From Dyella jiangningensis (GTDB lineage Bacteria > Pseudomonadota > Gammaproteobacteria > Xanthomonadales > Rhodanobacteraceae): a stretch of DNA of 64,000 nucleotides. Location of the stretch: NCBI GenBank assembly GCA_000632805.1, contig CP007444.1, positions 2,902,772 to 2,966,771 of the forward strand. Direction: 5' to 3'. Made by a program: the position numbers and the translations under genes. Positions 52,469 to 62,094 of the stretch are shown here, piece after piece (within the stretch, counting starts at the first letter, position 1; every line of letters begins with the position of its first letter). The notes beneath the pieces were generated by a model that worked only from the letters and a program-made list of their open reading frames with translations, made no database searches and was not told the DNA's origin.

Positions 52469-54058
52469 ATGGCCGTACAACCCCTGTTGATCGATGGCGA
52501 ATGGCGTGCGGCACGCCAGCTGATTGGCGAGTTCCGCGCAGAGAATCCCACCACGGGCGAAGCGATTGGCGCCAGCTATCCGATCTGCGGTGTGGCCGAT
52601 GTCGAGGCGGCGCTAAGCGCCGCCTGCAGCGTGGCGGACGAACTCGCCGCCACGCCGCCGGAAAGCATCGCGGCCTTTCTTGAAGCCTATGCGGCCGGCA
52701 TCGAAGCGGACGCCGAGATGCTGGTGGAACTGGCCAACGCGGAAACCGCACTGCCCAAACAGCCGCGCCTTTCCGCGGTGGAGTTGCCGCGCACCACCAA
52801 CCAGCTGCGCCTTGCGGCCAAGGCCGTACGCAGCCTTGCCTGGACGCAGCCGGTGATCGATACCGCGGCGAACCTGCGTGCGCATCGCGCGCCGCTGAAC
52901 AAGCCGGTACTGGTGTTCGGGCCCAACAACTTCCCGTTCGCGTTCAACGCGATCGCGGGAAGCGATTTCGCCTCCGCCATCGCGGCGCGCAATCCGGTGA
53001 TCGCCAAGGCACATCCTTCGCATCCAGCCACCAGCGAGCGGTTGGCGCGCATCGCCTTCGCAGCACTCAAGCAAGCGGGGCTTCCGCTGGCAACGGTGCA
53101 GATGCTTTATCACTTCGACAATGCCATTGGCACGCAGATCGCGGGCGATGCGCGTCTTGGCGCCATCGGCTTCACGGGCAGCCGCACCGGCGGCCTCGCG
53201 TTGAAGGCTGCGGCGGATGCCGCCGGCGTACCGGCCTATGTCGAGCTTTCCAGCGTCAATCCGGTGTTCCTGCTGCCTGGCGCGCTGGCCGAACGCGGCA
53301 CGGCGTTGGTGCAGGAATTCTTTGCGTCCTGCACGATGGGCAGCGGTCAGTTCTGCACCAACCCCGGTGTCGTGATCGTGCCGCACAGCGATGCCGGCGA
53401 CGCCTTCGTGGCGGAGGCGACCAGGCATTTTGCTGGCGCTGCACCCGGCGTGCTGTTCTCGCGCGGCGTGCTCGATCACCTGCAGGGCAGCATCGCCACG
53501 CTGCGCAAGGCGGGCGCGGAACTGCTTGCAGGCGGACAAGCCGGTTCGCCCGGTTACCGTTATGCACCCACCCTGCTGAGTGTCGATGCGGAACATTTCC
53601 TTCGTGAACCGAAAGCCCTGCAGACAGAAGCCTTCGGGCCGGTGAGCCTGCTGGTACGTGTGAAGGATGTGGAGCAGATGGCTCAGGTGGCATCGGCGTT
53701 CGAAGGCAACCTCACCGGTACGCTCTACACCGCCAATGACGGCAGCGACGATGCCACATGGGCGAAGGTCGTACACGCCTTGCGTCCGCGTGTCGGCCGC
53801 TTGATCGGCAACCGCATGCCCACCGGCGTCGCAGTGAGTCCGGCCATGAATCATGGTGGTCCGTATCCGAGCACCGGACACCCAGGCTTCACCGCCGTGG
53901 GCATGCCCGCGGCGATCACGCGCTTCACCGCCCTGCACTGCTACGACAACGTGCCCGAGCACCAGCTGCCGCCTGAATTGCGCGATCACAATCCGGGTGG
54001 CGTCGCCCGCTGCATTGACGGCGTGTGGTGCGTCGACGACCTTGGAGGCCACGCATGA
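52469..54058 (+). CDS. 2-oxoglutarate semialdehyde dehydrogenase
   Basis: A 529-residue aldehyde dehydrogenase. The catalytic cysteine is C296 (GSGQFCTNPG) and the general base E259 (YVELSSVNP); the cofactor region is VFGPNNFPFAFN and FTGSRTGG. The length and the short linker resemble type III KGSADH of hydroxyproline clusters. It oxidises 2-oxoglutarate semialdehyde to 2-oxoglutarate, which enters the TCA cycle, completing the pathway in this operon. One base separates it from the preceding stop; its own stop overlaps the next ATG. Confidence 0.94.
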   Translation: MAVQPLLIDGEWRAARQLIGEFRAENPTTGEAIGASYPICGVADVEAALSAACSVADELAATPPESIAAFLEAYAAGIEADAEMLVELANAETALPKQPRLSAVELPRTTNQLRLAAKAVRSLAWTQPVIDTAANLRAHRAPLNKPVLVFGPNNFPFAFNAIAGSDFASAIAARNPVIAKAHPSHPATSERLARIAFAALKQAGLPLATVQMLYHFDNAIGTQIAGDARLGAIGFTGSRTGGLALKAAADAAGVPAYVELSSVNPVFLLPGALAERGTALVQEFFASCTMGSGQFCTNPGVVIVPHSDAGDAFVAEATRHFAGAAPGVLFSRGVLDHLQGSIATLRKAGAELLAGGQAGSPGYRYAPTLLSVDAEHFLREPKALQTEAFGPVSLLVRVKDVEQMAQVASAFEGNLTGTLYTANDGSDDATWAKVVHALRPRVGRLIGNRMPTGVAVSPAMNHGGPYPSTGHPGFTAVGMPAAITRFTALHCYDNVPEHQLPPELRDHNPGGVARCIDGVWCVDDLGGHA

Positions 54059-55263
54059 CCGTAGCCAGCCAGATCGGCGGCCTCGACCTTGCCACCGCGC
54101 GCGCTTCGCTTGCGCCCTGGCCCACGCCGGCGTCGGCCATCGATGTGGACGAGTACGAGCAGCGCCTCGACCACGCGCGTCGCCTGATGCGTGAGCAAGG
54201 CATCGATGCGCTGCTGGTCACCGCCGGCACCTCGCTACGCTATTTCAGCGGCGTGCCGTGGGGAGCGAGCGAACGCCTGGTCGGCTTGCTGGTGACGCAG
54301 CGCGGCGCACCCATCGTGGTGTGCCCCGCGTTCGAAGTGGGCTCGCTGGAAGCCGTGTTGCTGATTCCCGCCGAAGTGCGACTGTGGGAGGAACACGAAG
54401 ACCCGCAGCAACTGGTAGCGGATGCGCTGCGCGAGCGCGGCGCCGGCAGCCTCGCGCTCGATCCCGCGGCAGCCTATCTCGTTGCCGAACGTCTGCGCGC
54501 AGTGCTCGGCGGAAAGCCGCTGACCGAGGCGACCGCCATCATCGACGGTTGCCGCATCTGCAAGTCGCCCCATGAGTTGGCGCTGATGAAGCAGGCCACC
54601 GCAATGACCTTGCAGGTGCATCGCCTTGCCGCCGGCCTCATGCGTGAAGGCATCAGCCGCGGCGAGCTCGTGCGCTTCATCGATGAGGCGCATCGCGCCA
54701 TGGGCGCCGATAACGGTTCCACCTTCTGCATCGTGCAATTCGGACAGGCCACGGCGTATCCGCATGGTGTACCGGGCGAGCAATACCTGCAGCCCGGCGA
54801 ACTGGTGTTGATCGACACCGGCTGCACCGTGCAGGGCTACCACTCCGACATCACGCGCACGTACATCTTCGGACGTCCCAGCGCGGACCACGTGCACATC
54901 TGGGAGCTGGAACAGGCGGCGCAGCGGGCCGCGTTCGATGCGGTGCGCCCCGGCGTGACCTGTGAAGCGGTGGACGAAGCGGCGCGCAAAGTGGTGGAGA
55001 AAGCCGGCCTGGGCCCCGACTACCGCCTGCCCGGCATCCCCCATCGCACGGGGCACGGCTGCGGCATGAACATCCACGAGACGCCTTACCTCGTGCGCGG
55101 CAACCAGACACGTCTCGAACCTGGCATGTGTGCCAGCAACGAGCCGATGATCGTGGTGCCTGACCGTTTCGGCGTGCGACTGGAAGATCACTTCTACGTC
55201 ACCGAGGAAGGCGCCGCCTGGTTTACGCCGCCCTCGCCTGCGATCGATCAGCCGTTTGCATAG
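54055..55263 (+). CDS. Xaa-Pro peptidase (M24B family)
   Basis: A 402-residue creatinase/prolidase-fold peptidase: N-terminal domain (about 30-165) and pita-bread catalytic domain. Metal ligands D254 (LIDTGCT), D265 (YHSDITRTY), H334 (HRTGHGCGMNIHE), E363 (SNEPMI) and E377 (RLEDHF) are all present. No signal peptide: it should act in the cytoplasm and cut before proline or hydroxyproline, feeding the pathway upstream. The ATG overlaps the semialdehyde dehydrogenase stop by four bases, so it belongs to the same operon. Confidence 0.94.
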   Translation: MTVASQIGGLDLATARASLAPWPTPASAIDVDEYEQRLDHARRLMREQGIDALLVTAGTSLRYFSGVPWGASERLVGLLVTQRGAPIVVCPAFEVGSLEAVLLIPAEVRLWEEHEDPQQLVADALRERGAGSLALDPAAAYLVAERLRAVLGGKPLTEATAIIDGCRICKSPHELALMKQATAMTLQVHRLAAGLMREGISRGELVRFIDEAHRAMGADNGSTFCIVQFGQATAYPHGVPGEQYLQPGELVLIDTGCTVQGYHSDITRTYIFGRPSADHVHIWELEQAAQRAAFDAVRPGVTCEAVDEAARKVVEKAGLGPDYRLPGIPHRTGHGCGMNIHETPYLVRGNQTRLEPGMCASNEPMIVVPDRFGVRLEDHFYVTEEGAAWFTPPSPAIDQPFA

Positions 55264-55277
55264 CTCGTCACCCTCAT

Positions 55278-55359
55278 TGTGGGAGCGCACCCTATGCGCG
55301 ACAGGAGAGCGGCGACGCGATGCCAAGGGTTGCTGTCGCGCACAAGGTGCGCTCCCACA
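55278..55359. repeat. Second inverted pair of the 25-bp repeat (REP-like)
   Basis: Units at 55278-55302 (plus orientation) and 55335-55359 (minus orientation) match the 44 kb units; they differ from each other at two positions, and the loop is 32 bases. The order is opposite to the 44 kb pair (forward unit first). It lies in the gap between the M24 peptidase and DUF885 peptidase genes. Confidence 0.8.
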
Positions 55360-55383
55360 CATTACGTTTCAAAGGACAGCGAC

Positions 55384-57138
55384 ATGAAGCCTCTCATCCT
55401 CGCCCTTACCTGCACGCTCTGCCTCGGCACCTCCATGCCGACACACGCAGACGACGATGCCACCGCCCGCTTCCACGCGATCTACACCAAGGAATGGGCC
55501 TGGCGGCAAGCGCAGTTCAAGGGCGCGGATGACGAGGACAACAGCGGCAGCAAGATCGCCGACCATCTGCCGAAGGTCGACGCGGGCACCCAGGCGACAC
55601 GCGAGCGCTACTGGGCCGACGTGCTCAAGCAGCTCGACGCCATTTCGCCGAACCAGCTGAAGGGCGACGACCCGGTCAACTACGCGGTCTATCGCAACCA
55701 GATCCAGGTCTTGCTCGCGGACCAGCACTTCCATACCTGGGAGATGCCGTTCAACAGCGACACGGCGTTCTGGACCAACCTTGGCTTTACCGCGCGCCGC
55801 ACGCTGCGCACCGCCGAGGATTACCGGCATTACATCCACCAGCTGCAGGACATACCGCGCTATTTCGGCGAGCAGACGACCAACATGCAGGCCGGTCTCG
55901 CCCGCGGCTTCAGCGTGCCACGGGTGACGCTGACGGGACGCGACCAGTCGATTGCCGATGTGGTGAAGGCCAAGGGTGACGACAATCTCTTCTACACGCC
56001 GTTCCGCAAGATGCCGGCGACGATTCCCGCCGACGTGCAGGCGCAGCTGCGCGCGGAAGGACGCGAAGCCATCCAGCAGTCGGTGATTCCCGCCTACGCG
56101 AAGCTGCTCGACTTCATCCGCAACACCTACATGAAGCAGGCGCGCACCACGCTCGCCGCCGAATCGATGCCGGACGGCAAGGCGTTCTACCAGTCGCAGA
56201 TCCGCGAGTTCACCACGCTCGACATGACGCCCGACGCGATCCACGAGCTGGGCCTGAAGGAAGTGGCGCGCATCCGCAAGGAGATGGACGAGACCATCCG
56301 CGACAGCGGCTTCAAGGGCAGCTTCCCCGAGTTCCTGCACTACCTGCGTACCGACCCGAAGTTCTATCCCAAGACACCAGAAGAACTGTTGAAAGACGCC
56401 GCGTGGATCGCCAAGCGCGTCGACGGCAAGGTGGGCAACGTCATCGGCCGACTGCCGCGGCAGCGCTTCGCCATCGAACCGGTGCCGGCGGATCTTGCAC
56501 CGTTCTACACCGGCGGCCGCGGCGGCCCGGGCGTCTACCTGGTCAATACCTATGACCTGCCCTCACGCCCACTGTATTCGCTGACGGCACTCACCCTGCA
56601 CGAGTCCGCGCCGGGCCACGCCTTCCAGATGCCGCTGGCGGCCGAGCATGAAGGCTTGCCGGACTTCCGCCGCTACACCTACATCTCCGCCTACGGCGAA
56701 GGCTGGGCGTTGTATTCCGAGCGCCTGGGCGTGGAGATGGACATGTACGACACGCCATACGACCGCTTTGGCTACCTGAGCTATCAGATGTGGCGCGCCT
56801 GCCGTCTCGTGGTGGATACCGGCATCCATCACAAGGGCTGGACCCGCGAGCAGGCGCAGGCCTTCATGCGCGACAACACGGCGCTGAGCGAACACGAGAT
56901 CGAGACCGAGGTGGACCGCTACATCGCCTGGCCGGGCCAGGCCTTGTCGTACTACCTGGGCGAACTTGCCATCGTCGATGCACGCGCTAAGGCGGAGAAA
57001 GCGCTGGGCGAACATTTCGACCTGCGCGCCTTTCACGACACCGTGCTCTCGCTCGGCTCCGTGCCGCTCCCGGTGCTGCAGCAGGAAGTGGACAAGTTCA
57101 TCGCCGATGGCGGCAAGTCGCCGTACGCCACGAAGTAA
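55384..57138 (+). CDS. Exported DUF885 family peptidase
   Basis: A 584-residue DUF885 protein with signal peptide (1-22, ending THA). The zinc-peptidase-like motif is H406-E407-x4-H412 in LHESAPGHAFQ, with the downstream glutamates in SAYGEGWALYSERLG. Sequence around QRFAIEPVPADLAPFYTGGR and WPGQALSYYLGE is family-typical. The group is related to M32-like carboxypeptidases; exported members probably release amino acids from peptides in the periplasm. Preceded by the repeat pair, so it may have its own promoter, but it continues the peptide-use theme of the operon. Confidence 0.92.
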   Translation: MKPLILALTCTLCLGTSMPTHADDDATARFHAIYTKEWAWRQAQFKGADDEDNSGSKIADHLPKVDAGTQATRERYWADVLKQLDAISPNQLKGDDPVNYAVYRNQIQVLLADQHFHTWEMPFNSDTAFWTNLGFTARRTLRTAEDYRHYIHQLQDIPRYFGEQTTNMQAGLARGFSVPRVTLTGRDQSIADVVKAKGDDNLFYTPFRKMPATIPADVQAQLRAEGREAIQQSVIPAYAKLLDFIRNTYMKQARTTLAAESMPDGKAFYQSQIREFTTLDMTPDAIHELGLKEVARIRKEMDETIRDSGFKGSFPEFLHYLRTDPKFYPKTPEELLKDAAWIAKRVDGKVGNVIGRLPRQRFAIEPVPADLAPFYTGGRGGPGVYLVNTYDLPSRPLYSLTALTLHESAPGHAFQMPLAAEHEGLPDFRRYTYISAYGEGWALYSERLGVEMDMYDTPYDRFGYLSYQMWRACRLVVDTGIHHKGWTREQAQAFMRDNTALSEHEIETEVDRYIAWPGQALSYYLGELAIVDARAKAEKALGEHFDLRAFHDTVLSLGSVPLPVLQQEVDKFIADGGKSPYATK

Positions 57139-57250
57139 TCGCAGGACGCAACACGGAGCACCACGCCAGGGAAGACCCGACGCGATCGCATGAGAAGAGA
57201 GCGAGCGCGGTTCCATACAAATCGACAGCACGCGAGACGGGGAGAAGCGG

Positions 57251-58660
57251 ATGGGCCTGATCAACGACATGCTCCGGCGCAAGCCGGTAGAGGCATTGCA
57301 GGGCGAGGCCGCGAGGGGCGGCAGTGGCCTGCGTCGCGTGCTGGGCCTGTGGCAACTCACGGCCATCGGGCTTGGCGGCATCATCGGCGTCGGCATCTTC
57401 GTGCTCACGGGTACCGTGGCGGCCACGCAGGCTGGCCCCGCCGTGCTGGTGTCCTTCATCATCGCAGGCATCGCCAGCGCCGCCGCGGCACTGTGCTATG
57501 CCGAGTTCGCCGGCCTCATCCCGGTCTCCGGCAGCGCCTACACCTACGGCTACGCCGTGCTCGGCGAGTTCGCCGGCTGGATCATCGGCTGGGATCTCCT
57601 GCTGGAATACGCGCTGATCGCCGCCGTGGTCGCGGTGGGTTGGTCCGGATACATGCAGGCGCTGCTGGATGCCGCCGGCATACCGCTGCCGGTATGGGCA
57701 CAAGGCGCCTGGGGCAGCGCACCGGGCTGCGTGGTGAACCTGCCTGCCATCGCGATTTCCGTGGTCATCACTACCCTGCTCACCGTGCGCATGGAATGGG
57801 GCGCGCGTTTCAACACGCTGATCGTGTCGATCAAGATCGCCGGCGCCGCGCTGATCGTGATCGCCGGCGCCGCCTACGTGAAGCCCGAGCGCTGGCATCC
57901 CTTCATGCCGTTCGGCATGCACGGCGTGGTGACCGGCGCCGCCGTGGTCTTCTTCGCCGTGTTCGGCTACGACATGCTCACCACGGCGGCGGAGGAGTCG
58001 CGCAATCCGCAGCGTGACCTGCCGCGCGCGGTGCTGCTGTCGCTGGGCATCGCCATGGTGCTCTACATCGCCATCTGCCTCGTGCTCACCGGCATCGTGC
58101 CGTACACCACATTGGACAATGCCGCACCGGTGGCGAACGCTTTCATCCGCATCGGCATGCCGTGGACGATGGTTGTGATCTCGCTGGCGTCGGTATGCGG
58201 CATCACCAGCGTGATTTTCGCCAACCTGATGGCCGGTGCGCGCATCGGTTTCAGCCTCGGTCGCGATGGACTGTTGCCATCGTGGTTTGCCGCCGTGCAT
58301 CCGCGCTGGCGTACACCGCATCGTTCCACGCTCCTGCTCGGTACCGTGACCGCCGTCGCTTCAGGCCTGTTTCCGCTGGATGAGCTCGCCAAGCTGGTGA
58401 ATATCGGCGTGCTTGGCGCCTTTATCGTGATCTGTACGGCTGTGGCGGTACTGCGCTGGCGCCAACCGGAACTGCATCGCCCGTTTCGCACGCCGCTGGT
58501 GCCATGGGTGCCAATCATCGGTGTAGGTTTCTCGTGCTGGCTGATCTGGGGCCTGCCCGTGATCACGTATGTACGCTTCGCCATCTGGCTGTTGCTGGGT
58601 TGCGTGCTGTACCTGAGTTACGGCCGGCGCCATAGTCGCGTGGCTGCCAACGCGGCTTGA
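57251..58660 (+). CDS. APC family amino acid permease (cationic amino acid transporter-like)
   Basis: A 469-residue, twelve-helix transporter. The first helix IGLGGIIGVGIFVLTGTVAA holds the APC substrate-binding GxG turn; FFAVFGYDMLTTAAEESRNP in helix 6 is typical of the CAT/YfnA group. GGGGAGAA precedes the ATG. Located between the exported peptidase and the glycosidases, it is the best candidate importer for hydroxyproline or other amino acids released outside; specificity is inferred from context only. Confidence 0.93.
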   Translation: MGLINDMLRRKPVEALQGEAARGGSGLRRVLGLWQLTAIGLGGIIGVGIFVLTGTVAATQAGPAVLVSFIIAGIASAAAALCYAEFAGLIPVSGSAYTYGYAVLGEFAGWIIGWDLLLEYALIAAVVAVGWSGYMQALLDAAGIPLPVWAQGAWGSAPGCVVNLPAIAISVVITTLLTVRMEWGARFNTLIVSIKIAGAALIVIAGAAYVKPERWHPFMPFGMHGVVTGAAVVFFAVFGYDMLTTAAEESRNPQRDLPRAVLLSLGIAMVLYIAICLVLTGIVPYTTLDNAAPVANAFIRIGMPWTMVVISLASVCGITSVIFANLMAGARIGFSLGRDGLLPSWFAAVHPRWRTPHRSTLLLGTVTAVASGLFPLDELAKLVNIGVLGAFIVICTAVAVLRWRQPELHRPFRTPLVPWVPIIGVGFSCWLIWGLPVITYVRFAIWLLLGCVLYLSYGRRHSRVAANAA

Positions 58661-58696
58661 CCTTTGCATTCCGCTCTCCCGACAACGAGGTGAACC

Positions 58697-59899
58697 ATGC
58701 GATTGACCCGTCATGTTCTGTTCGCGTTGACCATGGCACTGGGCTCGGCTTGCAGTAGCGCATTCGCCGATCCCGTGGCGGCCACGCCGCCGATGGGCTG
58801 GAACAGCTGGAATTTCTTCGCCGAGAAAGTCACCGATGCCGATGTGCGCGCAGCGGCCGATGCACTGGTCACTAGCGGCATGCGTGATGCCGGCTACGTC
58901 TACGTCAACATCGACGACGGCTGGCAGGGCGAGCGTGACGCCAAGGGCGTGATCCATCCGAACGCCCGCTTTCCGGACATGAAGGCACTGGCCGACTATG
59001 TTCATTCGAAAGGCCTGAAGCTCGGCATCTATACCTCGCCCGGCCCCAAGACCTGTGCGGGCTTCACCGGATCGCTGGGGCACGAGGCACAGGATGCGAA
59101 GACCTACGCCGCCTGGGGCGTGGATTACCTGAAGTACGACCTGTGCAGCTTCATCGAAGACCAGATGAAGGCCAAGGCGCCCAACGATCCCGCGCAACAG
59201 ATGCGCCTGATGGTCGATGCCTACGAGCGCATGCATACCGCATTGGTGGCGGCGGGCCGGCCCATCGTCTACTCGCTGTGCCAGTACGGCTGGGATGCCG
59301 TGTGGGAATGGGCGCCCGGCGCCAAGGTCGGCGGCAACTTGTGGCGAACCACCGGCGACATCACGCCCGAGTGGGATCGCATCTATGCCATTGCCTCGCA
59401 GCAGGCGGGATTGGCCAGCTATGCCGGCCCTGGCCACTGGAACGACCCGGACATGCTCGAAGTCGGCAACGGCAAGTTGACCGCCGCCGAAAACCGGGCG
59501 CACTTCAGCTGGTGGGCAATGTTGGCCGCCCCCCTGCTCGCCGGCAACGACCTCGCGCATATGCCGGTAGAGGTGAAGAACATCCTGGCCAACCGCGACG
59601 TCATCGCCATCGACCAGGATCCGCTCGGTAAACAGGCCACGCGTGCCTACGCCGAGGGCGAGGTGGAGGTGTGGACGCGTCCGCTGCAAAACGGTGCGAT
59701 GGCGATCGCCATCTTCAACGTGGGCAGCGCCCGCTATGACACCCATCCTTTCCGCCTGAACCTGTCGAAGCTGGGCTTGCATGGCCCTCAGCAAGGCAAG
59801 GACCTGTGGAGCGGCAAGCCGATATCGCTGGCGGATCAGCAGGCCATTACGCTGGCTCGCCACGATGTGATGTTGATCCGGGTGGATGCGCCGCGCTGA
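58697..59899 (+). CDS. Exported alpha-galactosidase (GH27)
   Basis: A 400-residue GH27 enzyme. Signal peptide 1-24 (SSAFA before D25), although LGSAC could be a weak lipobox. Catalytic barrel: PPMGWNSWNFF (31-41), NIDDGWQ (71-77), nucleophile D148 in DYLKYDLC and acid/base D221 in WRTTGDI; the C-terminal beta domain follows from about 310. It removes terminal alpha-galactosyl residues. Position upstream of a GH127 gene suggests action on plant cell-wall glycoproteins or arabinogalactan side chains. Confidence 0.95.
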   Translation: MRLTRHVLFALTMALGSACSSAFADPVAATPPMGWNSWNFFAEKVTDADVRAAADALVTSGMRDAGYVYVNIDDGWQGERDAKGVIHPNARFPDMKALADYVHSKGLKLGIYTSPGPKTCAGFTGSLGHEAQDAKTYAAWGVDYLKYDLCSFIEDQMKAKAPNDPAQQMRLMVDAYERMHTALVAAGRPIVYSLCQYGWDAVWEWAPGAKVGGNLWRTTGDITPEWDRIYAIASQQAGLASYAGPGHWNDPDMLEVGNGKLTAAENRAHFSWWAMLAAPLLAGNDLAHMPVEVKNILANRDVIAIDQDPLGKQATRAYAEGEVEVWTRPLQNGAMAIAIFNVGSARYDTHPFRLNLSKLGLHGPQQGKDLWSGKPISLADQQAITLARHDVMLIRVDAPR

Positions 59900-59953
59900 G
59901 GCATCGGCGCGCGCGACATGCTCGCTCTCGCGGAAGAGACCGTCAGCGACTAT

Positions 59954-60026
59954 GCAGGATTCCGCATCTCGTGCCGTCAAATGACACAAGACGACATGGT
60001 CATGTGACGGCACGATGAAATCCTGC
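59954..60026. promoter_or_regulatory. Nested long inverted repeat between GH27 and GH127 genes
   Basis: Outer arms GCAGGATT (59954-59961) and AATCCTGC (60019-60026), middle arms TCGTGCCGTCA (59969-59979) and TGACGGCACGA (60005-60015), inner arms ATGAC (59981-59985) and GTCAT (59999-60003). Total 24 base pairs with small internal loops. There is no T-run, so it may be an operator or an mRNA-stability stem-loop 62 bases upstream of the GH127 start. Confidence 0.6.
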
Positions 60027-60087
60027 GTAAGCGTCGCTCGAAAAACGTCATCATTCCATGATGTCCGGCCATGCCTCGGGGAGAGTC

Positions 60088-62049
60088 ATGCAACAGGATC
60101 GTGATCATCGCAGGCGATTTCTCAAGCAAGCAGCCACTGCACTGGCGTCGTTGGCGGTCGTGCCCCGCGCCTTCAGCCTGGCGCCCGATGTCGCCGATAC
60201 CGCCACACCCGCCGACGCTGCAAGCGGAAACGCCGTACGCGAACAACCGGTGTATCGCATGCAACCCTTTGGGTTGGGCCAGGTGCGTCTGCTGGATAGC
60301 GACTTCACGCGCGCCGCGGCGATCAACCAGCGCTATCTGCACAGCTTGCCGGTGGATCGACTGGCGCACAGTTTCCGCGTGCAGGCCGGCATCGCTTCCA
60401 GCGCCAAACCCCTGGGTGGCTGGGAGAAGCCCGACTGCGAGTTGCGAGGCCACTTCAGCGGCGGCCACTACCTCTCCGCTGCCGCATTGGCTTATGCCAC
60501 GGTGGGCGACACCACGCTCAAGCAGCGCGGGGACGAGCTGGTCGCGGCACTCGCGGCCTGCCAACAACCCAATGGTTACCTGAGCGCGTTCCCCGAAAGC
60601 TTCTTCGACCGCCTCAGCAGCGGCCAGAAGGTGTGGGCACCGTTCTACACCATCCACAAGATTCTCGCCGGCATGCTCGACATGTATGTGCACACCGGCA
60701 ACAAGCAGGCGCTTCAGGTGGCCATCGGCATCGGCAACTGGACGGTGCGCTGGCTCAACGGCTTTTCCGATGCGGAGATGGCGCACATCCTGAAGACCGA
60801 GTACGGCGGGATGAACGACTCCCTGGTTGAGCTGTACGCGATCACCGGCAACAGCCGCTATCTCGATGCCGCGCACCGCTTCGACCAGGTATCGCTGTTC
60901 GATCCATTGGCGGCGCATCGCGACGAGCTGCAGGGCCTGCACAGCAACACGCAGATACCCAAGGTGATCGGCGCTGCGCGGCGCTACGAACTCACCGGTG
61001 AGCCGCGCTACCGGCGCATCGCCGAGTTCTTCTGGGAAACCGTCACGCGCAACCGCACCTATGCCACCGGCGGTTCAAGCAACGACGAGTTCTGGAACAC
61101 CGCGCCCGGCGACCTCAAGGGCCAGCTCGGCCTGTACAGCGCCGAGTGCTGCGTGGCCTACAACCTGATGAAGCTGACGCGCCACGTGTACGAGTGGAAC
61201 GGCGACCCGCGCGCATTCGACTACTACGAGCGCACGCTCTACAACGCGCGACTGGGCACGCAGGACGGCGACGGCATGAAGTTGTACTACTACCCGCTGC
61301 AGCCCGGCGCGGCGAAGTTCTACAACACGCCCACCGACTCGTTCTGGTGCTGCACCGGCAGTGGTGCGGAAGAGTTCGCCCGCTTCAACGACAGCATCTA
61401 CTTCCGCGACGGCAGCGACCTTTACGTCAACCTGTTCATTCCCTCCGAACTCGACTGGCCGGAACAGAAGCTGCGCTTCCGCCAGGAAACGGCGTTTCCC
61501 CGTGAACCGCTGACACGTTTCCGACTCTCGATCACCACGCCATCCACGTTCGCGTTGAACCTGCGCGTGCCTTCATGGATCGGGCCGGGTGCACGCGTGC
61601 GGCTCAACGGCCAGGCGCTGGATGTGTTCGCCTCGCCCGGCAGCTATCTCACGATCAAGCGCGAGTGGCACGACGGCGATCGCCTCGAACTGGACCTCCC
61701 CATGCAGGTGACGCGCATGGCGTTGCCCGGCGACGACAGCCTGCAGGCGGTGCTTTATGGACCGCTGGTATTGGCGGCGCGCCTGGGCGACAAGGGTCTG
61801 ACCCACGACATGCAGTACTGCGGCTACGACGCGGCACCCAAGCCCGAGCCCAAGCCATGGCCCGCACCACGCGTCGTCGACAAGCAAGGCGATGAGGTGC
61901 CCTGGTTGCGCGTGGCATCCGCGCAGGATCTCCGCTTCGAAGCACAGACGAGGGACGGCACGCTCGCCGTCATCCCGCTCAATCAGGTGCACGGCGAACG
62001 CTATGCCGTGTACTGGCAATCCGAACCCGGCGCGCACGGCAACGGCTGA
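60088..62049 (+). CDS. Tat-exported beta-L-arabinofuranosidase (GH127, DUF1680)
   Basis: A 653-residue GH127 enzyme. Twin-arginine signal HRRRFLKQAATALASLA (7-23). The (alpha/alpha)6 barrel contains the zinc-site residues E353 and C355 (SAECCVAYN) and C421-C422 (FWCCTG), matching E338/C340/C417/C418 of Bifidobacterium HypBA1, whose C417 is the nucleophile; E334 in SNDEFW is the likely acid/base. HypBA1 cleaves beta-1,2-linked L-arabinofuranose from hydroxyproline-linked arabino-oligosaccharides of extensin. GGGGAGAG precedes the ATG at 60088; an upstream in-frame ATG at 60058 is less likely. Confidence 0.95.
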   Translation: MQQDRDHRRRFLKQAATALASLAVVPRAFSLAPDVADTATPADAASGNAVREQPVYRMQPFGLGQVRLLDSDFTRAAAINQRYLHSLPVDRLAHSFRVQAGIASSAKPLGGWEKPDCELRGHFSGGHYLSAAALAYATVGDTTLKQRGDELVAALAACQQPNGYLSAFPESFFDRLSSGQKVWAPFYTIHKILAGMLDMYVHTGNKQALQVAIGIGNWTVRWLNGFSDAEMAHILKTEYGGMNDSLVELYAITGNSRYLDAAHRFDQVSLFDPLAAHRDELQGLHSNTQIPKVIGAARRYELTGEPRYRRIAEFFWETVTRNRTYATGGSSNDEFWNTAPGDLKGQLGLYSAECCVAYNLMKLTRHVYEWNGDPRAFDYYERTLYNARLGTQDGDGMKLYYYPLQPGAAKFYNTPTDSFWCCTGSGAEEFARFNDSIYFRDGSDLYVNLFIPSELDWPEQKLRFRQETAFPREPLTRFRLSITTPSTFALNLRVPSWIGPGARVRLNGQALDVFASPGSYLTIKREWHDGDRLELDLPMQVTRMALPGDDSLQAVLYGPLVLAARLGDKGLTHDMQYCGYDAAPKPEPKPWPAPRVVDKQGDEVPWLRVASAQDLRFEAQTRDGTLAVIPLNQVHGERYAVYWQSEPGAHGNG

Positions 62050-62094
62050 GCGCGCCAACAGCCCGTCGACGTCGTGACGGGTCGACAAGGGGGC

